From NCBI GenBank assembly GCA_963989245.1, contig OZ022346.1:49067943-49131942 (forward strand): 64,000 nucleotides of DNA, read 5' to 3'. Position 1 is the stretch's first letter; every line of letters begins with the position of its first letter. This stretch comes from Nansenia antarctica. Lineage: Eukaryota; Chordata; Actinopteri; Argentiniformes; Microstomatidae. Positions 62,490 to 64,000 of this stretch are shown here, piece by piece. A program made the position numbers and the translations under genes. The notes under the pieces are model-generated. The model saw nothing but the letters and a program-made list of their open reading frames with translations. It made no database searches and was not told the origin of the DNA.

Positions 62490-64000
62490 TTAAAGATAGG
62501 AAAAAGTCAGACAAGGCAAACACAGACCACTGGCGGTCAAAGAAGAAACTGCACAGTGTTAAGCAGCGACAGACAAGCAGCAGTGGAACAGACTCAGAAG
62601 AGGAGTTACCAATAAAGGTGTTAACTGTAAAAGGAGGCTCGGCAGCCTAAAGTGTCACCCCGTTATTGGAAGGACATCCCATTACGATGGAAATCGATAC
62701 TGGAGCTGCTGTATCACTAATGTCAAAGACACTGTTCGAGAAAAAAACTGAACCATATGCCATTGACTCAGGCAAAGCTCATTCTAAAAACATACACAGG
62801 TGAAACCGTCTCCATGGTTGGGAGGGCTGAGGTCCTAGTTGAATTAAATGGACAAAAAGTCAGGCTTCCGATCTATGTGGTCAGAGGGGACTATCCAGCA
62901 CTGATGGGCAGACCATGGCTGGAGGTGATGCGTCTGAACTGGAGAAAGGTGAATGCAGTATCAGAAGATACCACCGGCCTATCAGCAGTGTTAAAGCGAC
63001 ATGCAGCTGTGTTTAAAGACGAGCTGGGGAGCATGAAAGGCATCACAGTCAAGCTGCAGGTCAAACCTGATTCCAAACCACGCTTTATGAAAGCCAGGAC
63101 TGTTCCCTATGCACTCAGGCCAAAGGTCGACGCTGATATACAGAGGCTGGTGAAGATTGGGGTCATTGAGCCAGTACCATACAGCGACTAGGCCACCCCC
63201 GTGGTCCCGGTAATTAAGAGAGATGGATCAGTTCGCCTGTGTGGTGACTTCAAGGTAACTGTTAACCCCGGTGCTGACTGTTGAACAATACCCTCTTCCA
63301 GTGATTGAGGACCTGTTTGCTGGGTTGGCTGGTGGTAAGAAATTCAGTAAAATCGATCTGAACCAGGCCTACCTACAGATGCATGTTGAAAAAGAGTCAC
63401 AGGAGCTCCTCACCATCACCACCCACAAGGGTCTCTATAGATATCACCATCTGCCGTTTGGCATCACCTCTGCCCCGGCAGTGTTCCAGAGGGCCATGGA
63501 TCAGGTCCTGAGTGGTCTCTCTGGTGTGCAATGCTATCTGGATGATATCTTGGTGACTGGAAAGGATGATGAAGAACATCTGCTGAACCTGGATAAAACT
63601 CTGGGAAGACTTGAAGAATATGGCTTACGTGTTCGCCAGGAAAAATGCGACTTCTTCAAGGCAGCAGTGGAATACCTGGGCCATGTCATCGATGCAGACG
63701 GGCTCCACACAGCGCCCTCTAAAGTGACCGCCATTTCAGAGGCTCCTGCTCCCGAGAATGTGAGCCAGTTGAGATCTTTCCTTGGGCTTCTAAACTATTA
63801 TGGCAAGTTTATTCCACAGCTGGCTACGCGGCTAAAGCCGTTGCACGAACTACTGAGGGAGGGCAAAACATGGTCATGGTCAAAAGAATGTGACGCAGCG
63901 TTTAACATAGCCAAAGCAGCATTGACCGACAAGAGGGTGTTAACACACTTCGACCCGTCCTTGCCTCTCCAACTCGCATGTGACGCGTCGCCATATGGAG
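62490..64000 (+). pseudogene. Protease and reverse-transcriptase part of the Gypsy element
   Basis: After the SINE come a basic linker, an aspartic-protease motif region (MEIDTGAAVSLM at about 62688), then reverse transcriptase with LPFGITSAPAVFQ and the catalytic YLDD at about 63535-63546, and the FLGLLNYYGKFIP thumb/connection. Frameshifts near 62755 and 63270 and the TAG at 63189 make it inactive. The window ends at the start of RNase H (ACDASPYG). Confidence 0.88.

Larger units (their letters stand above)
61139..64000 (+). mobile_element. Ty3/Gypsy retrotransposon, 3' end outside window
   Basis: Order LTR, primer-binding site, gag with zinc knuckles, protease region, reverse transcriptase. 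A SINE insertion (62283-62489), frameshifts near 62755 and 63270, and a TAG at 63189-63191 break it. RNase H, integrase and the right LTR would lie beyond 64000. Confidence 0.9.

Overview
This window is nuclear DNA of a ray-finned fish (teleost). The evidence is spliced vertebrate genes with GT/GC...AG introns, fish-type tRNA-derived SINEs, Tc1, hAT, pogo and Gypsy elements, and long CA, CT and minisatellite arrays. I recognise three real genes, all on the + strand, plus several gene fragments.

Layout. (1) 1-2381: a degraded hAT transposon (minus strand) with an almost pristine 1.63 kb Tc1 element inserted in its BED-finger exon. (2) 2668-20420: the 3' half of the meiotic cohesin gene smc1b, 14 exons and 587 residues. 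It covers the C-terminal coiled coil and the ATPase head; the 5' half lies left of the window. By my tally about half of this locus is tandem repeat, and many arrays contain copies of the adjoining exon ends with their splice sites. (3) 20660-25780: a transposon-rich spacer with a solo LTR (5-bp target duplication), a perfect but isolated first exon of cpsf6, and a broken GIMAP-like GTPase fragment. (4) 25841-41590: complete tdrd7, with 16 coding exons, 1055 residues, three LOTUS and three Tudor domains. (5) 45669-58540: complete tmod1 (tropomodulin), with 9 coding exons, 353 residues and a candidate alternative last exon at 56784-56887. (6) 59825-60943: a duplicated cassette of short in-frame exon-like blocks separated by CA repeats. 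(7) 61139-64000: the left LTR, gag, protease region and reverse transcriptase of a broken Ty3/Gypsy retrotransposon, itself hit by a SINE and cut by the window edge.

How the genes relate. smc1b (meiotic cohesin) and tdrd7 (piRNA and germ-granule scaffold) are both germline genes. tdrd7 next to tmod1 is the same neighbour pair as human TDRD7-TMOD1, which supports the orthology calls. Nothing suggests an operon; each gene has its own start, introns and poly(A) signal.

The strongest unexplained signal is in smc1b. At nine or more exon boundaries the exon end plus its splice donor or acceptor is locally duplicated, and at four of them it is amplified into or scattered through a minisatellite. 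tdrd7 and tmod1 introns do not show this. All homology statements come from reading translations against remembered families; no database search was run.
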